Source of the DNA: CAIQPS01 sp963783835
GTDB lineage: Bacteria; Actinomycetota; Thermoleophilia; RBG-16-64-13
Direction of reading: 5' to 3'
DNA: 64,000 bases
Assembly: GCA_963783835.1 (NCBI GenBank)
Contig: CAWAOX010000014.1
Span: 310,001-374,000 of the forward strand
Below the pieces are notes generated by a model that saw only the letters and a program-made list of their open reading frames with translations, ran no database searches and was not told the origin of the DNA. This document shows, in pieces, positions 52,789 through 60,466 of the stretch. Made by a program: the position numbers and the translations under genes. The first letter of the stretch is position 1, and every line of letters begins with the position of its first letter.

Positions 52789-52867
52789 TGAGGTTTGACT
52801 GCGGTGGACCTGATCGGCGTGCTGCGCTAGGCGGAGCGGGGTCCTCCAGAGCGGGGTTGCCGTACGC

Positions 52868-53767
52868 TCACGGCACCAGCACCTCAATGGCGTGGGGGTC
52901 TATCTCCACGATAGCCGGCAGTCGGCCTGCCAGCTCGCCGTCGGTCTGGAACCAGATCGGCTCGCTGTCATCAAGCGGCAGGACCTCCACCCTCTGAGCA
53001 TGCAGGTAAAGCACGTTCTTGTTGCGCACATGCAGGCCGCTCGGGACCCCCAGCCAGAAGGTTGCCAGCCCGCCCCGGGTGGTGCCGGTGAAGAGGACCA
53101 GGTCGAGGACGCCGTCTGTGGGATCGGCCGACGGGGTCACCCCGAACTTTCCGCCATAGTAGCGGCTGTTCCCGGCAACGAAGAAGGTCGCGTGGTACTC
53201 CTCATCGTTCGTCCGGACCAGGAAGACCGGTGGTTTTTGGTAGAGCACCGCCCTCATCCCCGTGCTCACGAAGGCCAGTTCCCTGAAGCGTTTCTTGGCC
53301 TGGGGGTCGATGTTCCGAACCGTGAGCGCATCGACCCCAGCGCCCATCATGAGAAGGAACCGGCGGCCGTTGACTTTGCCTAGGTCGAGCGAGATGGTCT
53401 TGAGACCGGCGATGACATCGCACGCTCGCTCCACCTGGAACGGCAGACCGAGTTCGAGAGCCAGCACGTTGACCGTTCCGGCCGGCACGATCCCCAGCAG
53501 GGGCCGGGGGGCGCCGGGGTCGGCCTTGTCCCTGGCGCGGGCCATGCCATTGGTGACCTCGTTGACGGTCCCGTCTCCCCCTATCGCCACGACGATATCG
53601 ACGCCGGGGGCGAAACGCTCTGCGAGGACGATGGCTTCCTTGGCGTGGCTGGTGGCATGGAGTTCACACTCAAATCCCCGCTTCGTCAGCCCGCGTTCCA
53701 CGGCCGAAGCGATGGCGCCTGCGCGGCTTCGCCCAGAGGAGGGATTGAAGATGACCGCGGCCCTCAC
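52868..53767 (-). CDS. Diacylglycerol/lipid kinase family protein
   Basis: A 299-residue protein of the DAGK/YegS-BmrU family. VIFNPSSGRS at the N-terminus, the GGDGTVNEVTNGM nucleotide motif near residues 63-75, GIVPAGTVNVLALELGLP (family GT-N-D/A motif) and a C-terminal TDGELAGRLPAIVEI are typical. It phosphorylates a lipid such as diacylglycerol or an undecaprenol-like acceptor at the membrane; the substrate cannot be told. It starts at GTG overlapping the PHP phosphatase stop (GTGA), as the last gene of a four-gene minus-strand operon. Confidence 0.92.
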   Translation of the reverse strand: MRAAVIFNPSSGRSRAGAIASAVERGLTKRGFECELHATSHAKEAIVLAERFAPGVDIVVAIGGDGTVNEVTNGMARARDKADPGAPRPLLGIVPAGTVNVLALELGLPFQVERACDVIAGLKTISLDLGKVNGRRFLLMMGAGVDALTVRNIDPQAKKRFRELAFVSTGMRAVLYQKPPVFLVRTNDEEYHATFFVAGNSRYYGGKFGVTPSADPTDGVLDLVLFTGTTRGGLATFWLGVPSGLHVRNKNVLYLHAQRVEVLPLDDSEPIWFQTDGELAGRLPAIVEIDPHAIEVLVP

Positions 53768-54636
53768 GGTCGGTCCGCCGCGTTTCCAGCGCCCCCAGGC
53801 GCGTCCGGGTGGCCGGCCTGCGGTGCCGGGAAAGGCGTCTGCCGGACGCCTGCTCGCCCGCCCGCCGGATCGGCATCAAGGGTAGCGAACTCCTGGTATC
53901 CGGCCGCCCGGGCAAGGCCGACCGCGTGGGCGAAGTCCCGTCCTACCTCCTCGGGCCGGTGCGCGTCGGAGCCGAACGTGATGGGGATATCGGCAGCCCG
54001 CAGCTTCTGGAGGATCGCGGGCGACGGGTAGGCCTCCTTCACCGGTTTGTGCAGCCCGGCGGTGTTTATCTCGATCGCCACGCTCGCTCGGGCGATGCGC
54101 TCGATCAGCCGGTCGAGCTCCACTTCCAGGGTCTTGGTGGGCCGGTAGCCGAACTTCTTGACCAGATCGAGGTGTCCCAGGACGGTGAAGAGGCCCGATT
54201 CGGCGGCCTCGCCCACCAGTTCGAAGTAGTCGACCCACACGCCGTCGATCTCGCGGGAGCTGTACCCCTCCATCTGCCGGGGATCGTCGAACCCCCAGTC
54301 GCCGAGATGGTGGACCGAGCCGATGACGTAGTCGAACGGCTGGCTTTCGAGCAGCGAGCGCACCTCGGACACGGTGCCCGGCCGGTAGTCGGCCTCGACT
54401 CCGAGCAGGACGAATCCGGGGAAGGCGGCTTTGAGCTCCAGCACTTCACCGACGTAGTCGCCGAGCTCGCACGCCTCCATCGACAGTTCCGGGTCGGGTT
54501 CGGGCAGGAGCGGCAGGTGGTCGGCGACGCCGATGGCCAGCAGGCCGGCCGCGTGAGCCGCCCTTACGTACTCCGCGGGAGTCCCGCGGGCGTGGCCGCA
54601 GCGGGCTGTGTGGGTGTGGTAGTCGGGCAGACGCAT
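53764..54636 (-). CDS. PHP-family phosphatase, histidinol-phosphatase-like
   Basis: A 290-residue metal-dependent phosphoesterase. RLPDYHTHTARCGHARG carries the first metal-binding H-x-H; GVADHLPL, GVEADYRP, IGSVHHLG, VLGHLDLVKKFG and FGSDAHRPEEVGRDF follow in the order of the HisK-type PHP family. It may dephosphorylate histidinol phosphate, but no other his genes are present, so the substrate is open. ATG 54636 begins one base after the dtd stop; an upstream extension would overlap dtd and is rejected. The last ~30 residues are Pro/Gly-rich. Confidence 0.88.
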   Translation of the reverse strand: MRLPDYHTHTARCGHARGTPAEYVRAAHAAGLLAIGVADHLPLLPEPDPELSMEACELGDYVGEVLELKAAFPGFVLLGVEADYRPGTVSEVRSLLESQPFDYVIGSVHHLGDWGFDDPRQMEGYSSREIDGVWVDYFELVGEAAESGLFTVLGHLDLVKKFGYRPTKTLEVELDRLIERIARASVAIEINTAGLHKPVKEAYPSPAILQKLRAADIPITFGSDAHRPEEVGRDFAHAVGLARAAGYQEFATLDADPAGGRAGVRQTPFPAPQAGHPDAPGGAGNAADRP

Positions 54637-54637
54637 A

Positions 54638-55174
54638 TCAGTCGCCACTGTCTGCCGCCGCCGGGATCGCCGCCGCGGCCTCTGAGATACCGCGCTCTCC
54701 CCGCCGGGGGGATTCCAGCTTGTCGGTGTCGACCAGGATGGTGTACGGGCCGTCGTTGACAAGCGAGACGATCATGTGAGCGGCGAACCGCCCCGAGGCG
54801 GTGGAGACGCCGAGGCGCTCGAGCGCCAGCCGGAATACGTCGACCAGGGCTTCGGCCGGCCCCGGATCGGCAGCGTCGCTGAAGGACGGCCGCCGGCCCC
54901 GGCGATAGTCGGCGTAGAGCGTGAACTGGCTGATTACCAACGCGGCGCCCCCGGTGTCGAGGAGCGACACGTTGGACTTCCCCTCAGAGTCGTAGAAGAT
55001 GCGCAGATTCGCCACCTTGTCGGCCAGGTTGCGAGCTCGGGCGAAGCCCCCGTCCTCATCGAGGTCGTTCTTCCCCACGCCGATGAACAGGAGCAGGCCC
55101 GGGCCGATCTCGCCCACGATCGCTCCGTCGACCTCAACCGAGGCGCGCTGGACTCGCTGTACGAGCGCCCGCAT
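54638..55174 (-). CDS. dtd: D-aminoacyl-tRNA deacylase
   Basis: A 178-residue cytoplasmic editing enzyme that removes D-amino acids from tRNA. MRALVQRVQRASVEVDG is the canonical start; LLLFIGVGKND, LVISQFTLYADYRRGRRPSF (catalytic SQFTLY) and VNDGPYTILVDT (cross-subunit GP motif with the NxGPxT Thr) are all present. It has ~30 residues more than a typical Dtd at the C-terminus. The ATG overlaps the mtaB stop (TGATG), so the two are coupled. Confidence 0.96.
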   Translation of the reverse strand: MRALVQRVQRASVEVDGAIVGEIGPGLLLFIGVGKNDLDEDGGFARARNLADKVANLRIFYDSEGKSNVSLLDTGGAALVISQFTLYADYRRGRRPSFSDAADPGPAEALVDVFRLALERLGVSTASGRFAAHMIVSLVNDGPYTILVDTDKLESPRRGERGISEAAAAIPAAADSGD

Positions 55175-56676
55175 CAGGCCGTTGCTCCAGGCGCGGCTTG
55201 CTCCGCGGCGGCCCCGAGCTCCTCGATGCCCAACAGGGTCGCTGCCCAGCGGCCGTCCTCGCCGGCTTCTTGCAGCCGCACCTGTACGAAGCGATTCATG
55301 AGGTCGTCCTCACCGTTCAGCAGAACCTCCAGGTAGTTCCCGCTGATGCCCACCAGCCTGCCGGCGGTGTCCCGCCCCCCAAGGACCAGGACTCGCTGCC
55401 CGCTGCCTCTCAGGGTAGCGCGAAACGACGCATTCTTATGCTCTCCCAACGCGCGCAGGCGCAGACCACGCTCGTGGATGGTCTCCGGGGGCACTGTCGG
55501 CTTCATCTGGGAGGCTTCTGTGCCCGGGCGGTCGCTGTAGCTGAAGACGTGCAGGTAGGTGAGCGGCGCATGCTCGATGAAGGCGAGGGTCTCCTCGAAC
55601 TCGGCCTCGGTCTCGCCCGGGAAGCCGGCGATCACGTCGGCGCCGATGGCAGCGTCGGGGAAGCGGCGGGCCAACTCGTCGACCACCATCAGATACTCGG
55701 TGGTGGTATAGGGGCGGTTCATGCGGCGCAGCACGGAGTCACTGCCGCTCTGCAGGGGCAGGTGGAAGTGGTGGGCTACAGCGTCGCCGGCCCGCTCGAC
55801 GACCTCCATGAGCGCTTGCTCGACCTCGAGCGGCTCGATGGAGCTCAAGCGGAACCGGCCGATAGCGGGGCGTCCAGAGCCGGGCACCTCGGCGCTATCC
55901 CGCTTGGCCTCGCGCCGCCCGCGGCCCGGCGCACCGGCGGCCAGCAACGCCTCCAGCAGGTCGGCGACCGATCCTTCGCTGGTGTCGTGTCCCCAGCTTC
56001 CCAGGTTGATACCGGTCAGCACGACCTCGCGGAAACCGCGTTCGGCCAGCAGGTCCACCTCTCGGAGTACGTCGGCCCTGGGCATGCTCCGCGCCGGCCC
56101 GCGCGCCAGCGGGATGATGCAGTAGGCGCAGCGGGAATCGCAGCCGGTCTGGATCTTGAGGAAGGCCCGGGTGTAGCCGTAGAAGTGGCTGAAGAACTCG
56201 CCCTCGAACTCGGGATGCTCGGGATAGGGTGACACGGAAAGCGCGGGGCCGGCCGTCACCGCCCCCCTCTGCGCCGCTGCGTCTGCGTCGCCGCCCTCGC
56301 CCGGCGCCATCGCCGCCAGGTGCTGGGCCAACCGTAGCTTGTCGAGATTCCCCAGCACGAGGTCGACGCCGGGGATGGCGGCCACCGCCTCAGGGTCGAT
56401 CTGGGCGTAGCAGCCGGTGACCACCACCGCGCAGTCTGGGTCCAGGCGTTTCGCGAGCCGGATCTCGCGGCGGCAGGTGCGGTCGCTCTTCGCGGTGACG
56501 GTGCAGGTGTTCACGACCCGTATGTCGGCGGTCTTGTCCCAGTCGACGAGCCGGTAGCCTTCGGCAAGGAGGGTCTCCTGCATCTGAGCAGTCTCACACT
56601 GGTTGAGTTTGCACCCGATTGTGCGGAAAGCCACGGTCTTCCCGGGCCCTATTTGGATGTCGGGAGGAGCTGCCAT
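55174..56676 (-). CDS. mtaB: Radical SAM methylthiotransferase, MtaB-type
   Basis: A 500-residue enzyme that 2-methylthiolates t6A37 of tRNA. FRTIGCKLNQCETAQM (first cluster Cys), VVNTCTVTAKSDRTCRR and VVTGCYAQ form the UPF0004 domain; CDSRCAYCIIPLARGPARS is the radical SAM CxxxCxxC; LHVFSYSDRPGTEA and a C-terminal TRAM-like domain complete it. ITGINLGSWG and the C-terminal layout favour MtaB over MiaB or RimO. It is the first gene of the operon mtaB-dtd-PHP-lipid kinase. An insert near residues 125-145 is Gly/Ala-rich. Confidence 0.9.
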   Translation of the reverse strand: MAAPPDIQIGPGKTVAFRTIGCKLNQCETAQMQETLLAEGYRLVDWDKTADIRVVNTCTVTAKSDRTCRREIRLAKRLDPDCAVVVTGCYAQIDPEAVAAIPGVDLVLGNLDKLRLAQHLAAMAPGEGGDADAAAQRGAVTAGPALSVSPYPEHPEFEGEFFSHFYGYTRAFLKIQTGCDSRCAYCIIPLARGPARSMPRADVLREVDLLAERGFREVVLTGINLGSWGHDTSEGSVADLLEALLAAGAPGRGRREAKRDSAEVPGSGRPAIGRFRLSSIEPLEVEQALMEVVERAGDAVAHHFHLPLQSGSDSVLRRMNRPYTTTEYLMVVDELARRFPDAAIGADVIAGFPGETEAEFEETLAFIEHAPLTYLHVFSYSDRPGTEASQMKPTVPPETIHERGLRLRALGEHKNASFRATLRGSGQRVLVLGGRDTAGRLVGISGNYLEVLLNGEDDLMNRFVQVRLQEAGEDGRWAATLLGIEELGAAAEQAAPGATA

Positions 56677-56689
56677 GGGCGTCGGATGT

Positions 56690-56695
56690 TAGCAT
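56690..56695 (+). promoter_or_regulatory. -10 hexamer of a probable leaderless gtrA transcript
   Basis: TAGCAT, identical to the -10 of the nrdR promoter, ends 7 nt before the GTG start of gtrA. There is no Shine-Dalgarno near the start; the only GGAGG is ~40 nt upstream and belongs to the divergent mtaB start region. Confidence 0.45.
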
Positions 56696-56702
56696 ATAGC
56701 CC

Positions 56703-57233
56703 GTGATTTCCATCCGCATACCCTCCGCCATTTCCCGGCTCCTGCGCCGCGATCGTGCGTCCGGCCAGGCCGTGCGCTTCCTCGTGGTGGGGCTGCTGAA
56801 CACCGTCGTCGATCTGGGCGCCTTCTACTTGCTGACGCTGATCCCGGGGATGCCGGAGATAGCCGCCAAGACCATCTCCTACATCCTGGGCATCTGTAAC
56901 AGCTTCGTCTGGAACAAGCTCTGGACCTTCGGCGCCAAGGGCTCCGGCCGGACCGGGCGGGAGTTCGGTCTGTTCTTCCTGGTCAACCTGCCCCCGCTCA
57001 TCGTGAACATCGTGGTCTTCAGCCTATTGGGGCTCTGGACGACTTCGGGCTCCTTCGCCGTACGCGAGGGCAAGGCGTTCGTGGCCGCCGTGGTGGCGGT
57101 AGTCTGGAATTTCCTCGGGAGCCGGTATCTTGCGTTCCGGCACACTGCGCTCAAGAAGGACGACGCCCCCGAAACCGATGTGCCCCAGGGCGAAGTCCAA
57201 AAGGAAGCTGTGGAAGAGAAAGAACATGCCTGA
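56703..57233 (+). CDS. GtrA-family membrane protein
   Basis: A 176-residue protein with four predicted membrane helices (AVRFLVVGLLNTVVDLGAFYLL, a second near residues 58-78, FFLVNLPPLIVNIVVFSLL, and FVAAVVAVVWNFLGSRYLAF). GLLNTVVDLGAFYLL and VWNFLGSRYLAFR are GtrA/DPMS-helper motifs. GtrA proteins assist flipping or use of undecaprenyl/dolichyl-phosphate sugars. It starts at GTG without a Shine-Dalgarno and ends overlapping the GT2 gene, with which it must work. The tail is charged and probably cytoplasmic. Confidence 0.9.
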   Translation: MISIRIPSAISRLLRRDRASGQAVRFLVVGLLNTVVDLGAFYLLTLIPGMPEIAAKTISYILGICNSFVWNKLWTFGAKGSGRTGREFGLFFLVNLPPLIVNIVVFSLLGLWTTSGSFAVREGKAFVAAVVAVVWNFLGSRYLAFRHTALKKDDAPETDVPQGEVQKEAVEEKEHA

Positions 57234-58032
57234 CCTTGTCGGCGGACCCCTGGACCCGGCAGGGGCTCTCGAGCCCGACCTGGCCGTGGTCCCCGGCGTG
57301 GCGGCGCACACCGGCCCTGCCCCCCGCTACTCGGTAGTCATCCCCATCCACAACGAGGCCGAGTGTCTCGACGCGGAAGTCGCCGAGCTGGTGGCCGAGA
57401 TGCAGGCCCGAGGCGTCGACTACGAGCTCCTGCTCGCCGAGAACGGCAGCGTCGATGAGACGCCTGCCATGTGCTCCGCCCTTGCTTCCGCCAACCCCCG
57501 TATCCAAGCCCTGCGCGTCCCCGTCCCCGACTACGGCTACGCCATGAAGACCGGCATGCTCGCCGGGCGGGGCGACTACATAGTGAACTTTGACATCGAT
57601 TTCCACGACGTGCCGTTCATGCTCGCGGCAGGCGATCTGCTCGCGGGGGGCGCCGGCATCGTGGTGGGCAGCAAGCTGATGGAGGGCGCGGAGGACAAGC
57701 GCTCTCCGATCCGCCACTTCATCTCCTACGGTTTCACCACCATCCTCAGGGTCATGTTCGACCCTCATATGGACGATACCCACGGCATGAAGGCGCTGCG
57801 GCGGGAGGTCGTCCAGCAGTACGCGCCTCAGACGGTGATGCGGCAGGACATCTTCGATACCGAGTTGATCATCCGCGCGCGGCGCGGCGGGGTGAAGGTG
57901 GCGGCGATCCCGGTCACCGTGGAGGAGAAAAGGAAGGCGCGTTCGTCTATAGTACGTCGCATGCCTCGCACCATGCGGGCGTTGCTCCGGTTGCGGTTCA
58001 TTTTGTGGAAGGAGAAGAATGCGGGTTCGTGA
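57226..58032 (+). CDS. GT2 family glycosyltransferase (DPM-like)
   Basis: A 268-residue enzyme. The GT-A domain begins at YSVVIPIHNEAECLD (residues ~40-55), with LLAENGSVDETPAMC, the metal-binding FDIDFHDVP and DDTHGMKALRRE. ATG 57226 overlaps the gtrA stop by 8 bp and is preferred over a longer in-frame start within gtrA. With gtrA it probably makes a polyprenyl-phosphate sugar donor used outside the membrane, which would feed the downstream membrane protein. It overlaps that gene by 14 bp. Confidence 0.86.
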   Translation: MPDLVGGPLDPAGALEPDLAVVPGVAAHTGPAPRYSVVIPIHNEAECLDAEVAELVAEMQARGVDYELLLAENGSVDETPAMCSALASANPRIQALRVPVPDYGYAMKTGMLAGRGDYIVNFDIDFHDVPFMLAAGDLLAGGAGIVVGSKLMEGAEDKRSPIRHFISYGFTTILRVMFDPHMDDTHGMKALRREVVQQYAPQTVMRQDIFDTELIIRARRGGVKVAAIPVTVEEKRKARSSIVRRMPRTMRALLRLRFILWKEKNAGS

Positions 58033-60409
58033 GCGGGAGGACCTGGTCGAAAGGGGAGGTATCTGGGACTGGGTTCCCACCCTCATCGCGTTCCTCATCA
58101 TCTACGCCGTTCTCCTCATCTTCTATAAGCCCAACCTTCTGTTCAGCCTGACCACGACCTCCGGCGGCGACACCGGGGCCCATCACTATCCTGCCCAGTA
58201 CCTCATCCAGGAGCTTCTGCCCAACTTCAAGCTCACCGGCTGGGCGCCGGGCTGGTATGCCGGCATGCCCATGCTGACGTTCTACTTCCCGTTCCCCTTC
58301 CTGCTGATCGCCATCCTCAACTGGATCCTTCCGTATCAGATCGCGTTCAAGCTCATCACGGTTCTGGGGGTCTTCGCGCTGCCGGCGGCCGCCTACGCAA
58401 TGGGGCGCCTGTGGCGGGTCCGGCGGCCGTTCCCGATGCTGGCAGCCGTCTTCGCGGTCGCCATGCTCTTCATGGAGAGCTACTCCATCTATGGCGGAAA
58501 CGTCAAGAGCACACTGGCAGGCGAGTTTGGCTACATGCTCAGCTTCGCTCTGACCTTCTTGTTCCTGGGGACGATGTATCGGGGCATGGAGAAGCCGCGT
58601 TTCAACATGCTCTTTGTGCTCAACTGCCTCATCTTGATGGCCCTGGTGCTCTCACACATCGTCCCCACGATCGCCCTGGTCTTCATCTCGCCGGGGCTCC
58701 TGCTGGTCAACCCCCGCTGGCGGTCGTTCGGATACCTCGCGGCTGTTGCTCTGGTCGCGTTCGCGCTCACTGCGTTCTGGTCGCTGCCCTTTGCCGCCAA
58801 CCTGGAGTGGACCGCGCACATGGCGTGGGACCAGTTGGGGTGGAAGGAACTCCTTCCCCCCGCGCTGTATCCTGTGGCGGCGCTGGCCATCATCGGCGCA
58901 GCCTACGCTGTCGCCAAGCGGGAGAGCAGGTTGCTCCCTCTGCTCTGGATGAGCTTGATCACCGTCCTGGTCTACAAGCTCCTTCCGAGCGGACGGCTGT
59001 GGAATGCTCGCGTCGTGCCTTTCTGGTACATGTCGCTCCATTTGTGGGCCGCCTACGGCGCCATGTGGTTGATCCGGCCGTTCGCCGTGGTGATCCACGA
59101 CATCTTCGCCTGGAAGGGGATAACCGCCAGGCGTATCTACGTCCCCCTGCTGGCCGTGGTCATCGGTGCGGTAGTCATCGGGACCAGCGGCACGGCAATG
59201 GGCTGGATCAAGTGGAACTACTCCGGGTACGAAGGCAAGAACAGTTGGCCTCAGTACCAGGAGATAAACAACTTCATCGCGACCCTGCCCGAGGGCCGGG
59301 TCATGGTGGAGCACAACCAGAAGATCGACGAGTTCGGCACGCCGCGCGCCTTCGAGATCATTCCCTATTGGACCGGCCTGCCGACGATGGAAGGGACCCT
59401 GATGGAGGCCTCCTTCACGGCGCCCTTCCACTTCATCAATCAGGCGGAGTTGTCCAAGGAGGCCAGCAACGCGATCATCGGGGTCAGGTACCCGACCCTG
59501 GACGTGCCGAACGGCATCACCCACCTCCAACTGATGAACATCCCCTATTTCCTCACCTGCACCGAGGAAGTGACCACTGCCACCAAGGAGGACACCCGGA
59601 CGGAACTTCTCGCCACCTTCGGCGACTACAACATCTTCCGTATCTCCGGTACCACGGGCTACGCCGAGGTGATGAAGAACGAGCCGGTGCGGATAGACAT
59701 TCCGCAGGCCGACTGGCGGGATATGGCGGTCGACTGGTACTCGAACATGGACAATCTGGACACCCCCATCGTGTGGGACAACGGCGACCCGGCCCTCCAG
59801 GAGTTCGCTTCCATCACGTCCGACCAGGCCACGACGCCGCCGGTGGTGCCCATCCAGACGGAGGGCCACGTCACCGGTGAGAAGATGTACAACGAGCAGT
59901 TCGTCTTCGATGTCGACGCCGCGGCGATAGGTAAGCCGGTCTGGGTCAAGATCTCCTACTTCCCCAACTGGCATGTGCAGGGAGCGGACGGCCCCTATCT
60001 GGCAGCGCCGTCGTTCATGATGGTCATCCCGACAGAGACCCGCGTGACGCTCACCTATGGGCGGACAGGGGTGAACACGGTCGGCCAGGTCCTGGAAGTC
60101 ATCGCCTGGATCCTCTTGCTGGCCCTGTCGGTGTGGCGGACCATCCTCTGGCGCCGCCGCCGCAGGCTGGCCGGCGCGGGTTCGGCCGTCATCCCGGTGC
60201 ACGACTTCACCGACCAATATCTCGACCGTCCCGAGCAGCGATATGACGCGGTCACCGGTGCCTGGGTCGCGGCGGACAGCGCCGATGACCTAGAGGGCGT
60301 CGAGGCCGAGGCCGATGGCGTCGACTACGAAGCGGCCGCCGGCTATCCCTGGCCCGAGGAAACCTCGCCGGAGGATAGACCGCTTGAGGATAGACCGCCG
60401 GAGGGCTAA
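58019..60409 (+). CDS. Polytopic membrane protein, PTPS-related, GT-C-like
   Basis: A 796-residue protein with about ten N-terminal membrane helices (e.g. WVPTLIAFLIIYAVLLIFY, FPFPFLLIAILNWIL, AAVALVAFALTAFWSLPF) and an extracytoplasmic segment of ~250 residues, one more helix near residue 690 and a charged Glu/Asp-rich tail. SGGDTGAHHYPAQYL after the first helix, with its Asp, and WAPGWYAGMPMLTFYFPFPF are the pattern of the membrane family annotated as 6-pyruvoyl-tetrahydropterin synthase-related, which looks like a GT-C glycosyltransferase fold. With the gtrA-GT2 pair upstream it is a plausible acceptor-side glycosyltransferase; this is inference. Confidence 0.8.
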   Translation: MRVREREDLVERGGIWDWVPTLIAFLIIYAVLLIFYKPNLLFSLTTTSGGDTGAHHYPAQYLIQELLPNFKLTGWAPGWYAGMPMLTFYFPFPFLLIAILNWILPYQIAFKLITVLGVFALPAAAYAMGRLWRVRRPFPMLAAVFAVAMLFMESYSIYGGNVKSTLAGEFGYMLSFALTFLFLGTMYRGMEKPRFNMLFVLNCLILMALVLSHIVPTIALVFISPGLLLVNPRWRSFGYLAAVALVAFALTAFWSLPFAANLEWTAHMAWDQLGWKELLPPALYPVAALAIIGAAYAVAKRESRLLPLLWMSLITVLVYKLLPSGRLWNARVVPFWYMSLHLWAAYGAMWLIRPFAVVIHDIFAWKGITARRIYVPLLAVVIGAVVIGTSGTAMGWIKWNYSGYEGKNSWPQYQEINNFIATLPEGRVMVEHNQKIDEFGTPRAFEIIPYWTGLPTMEGTLMEASFTAPFHFINQAELSKEASNAIIGVRYPTLDVPNGITHLQLMNIPYFLTCTEEVTTATKEDTRTELLATFGDYNIFRISGTTGYAEVMKNEPVRIDIPQADWRDMAVDWYSNMDNLDTPIVWDNGDPALQEFASITSDQATTPPVVPIQTEGHVTGEKMYNEQFVFDVDAAAIGKPVWVKISYFPNWHVQGADGPYLAAPSFMMVIPTETRVTLTYGRTGVNTVGQVLEVIAWILLLALSVWRTILWRRRRRLAGAGSAVIPVHDFTDQYLDRPEQRYDAVTGAWVAADSADDLEGVEAEADGVDYEAAAGYPWPEETSPEDRPLEDRPPEG

Positions 60410-60466
60410 CCCCCGCGGGCCGCGGCACCCAGTTTCTGGCTGGTGTCGGGGACGCGGCTCAAGCTC

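Larger units (their letters stand above)
45441..52791 (+). pseudogene. Giant secreted SGNH/sialate O-acetylesterase-like, TIG-repeat protein with many frameshifts
   Basis: One ~2450-codon gene is implied by successive frames on the same strand. It starts with a signal peptide (SAVLLGLLLLCLVLAFPSPTQA, read from 45441), a beta-rich domain to ~46060 and an IGTSRGTNKWGVGM linker, then an esterase domain: VIGQSNMSGRG (block I), GGVELIIMH (block III) and DTWHYTTPALTVIG (block V His), as in SASA/SGNH acyl-esterases. About 12 tandem TIG repeats follow, then three units of Y-Q module plus TIG, ending with a fourth module. Frame changes occur near 45960, ~46065, 46130 and at many points up to ~51130, and a TGA lies in frame at 46331-46333. 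From 51076 to 52791 the frame is clean. It could be a decayed gene or an assembly/consensus failure in repeats. Confidence 0.75.

Noticed and set aside
52789..52830. Selenocysteine at the TGA at the end of the giant gene
   Set aside because: The downstream residues are a module remnant and no SECIS-like element is visible; a real selenoprotein would not need a module-terminal Sec.
51061..52887. A 608-codon open frame on the minus strand across the 666-bp repeats
   Set aside because: It is a mirror of the repeats, Gly/Arg/Asp-rich with no domain; the forward frame encodes recognisable TIG and Y-Q modules.
58652..60217. A 521-codon minus-strand open frame within the PTPS-related gene
   Set aside because: Antisense shadow; the forward protein has consistent membrane helices and family motifs.
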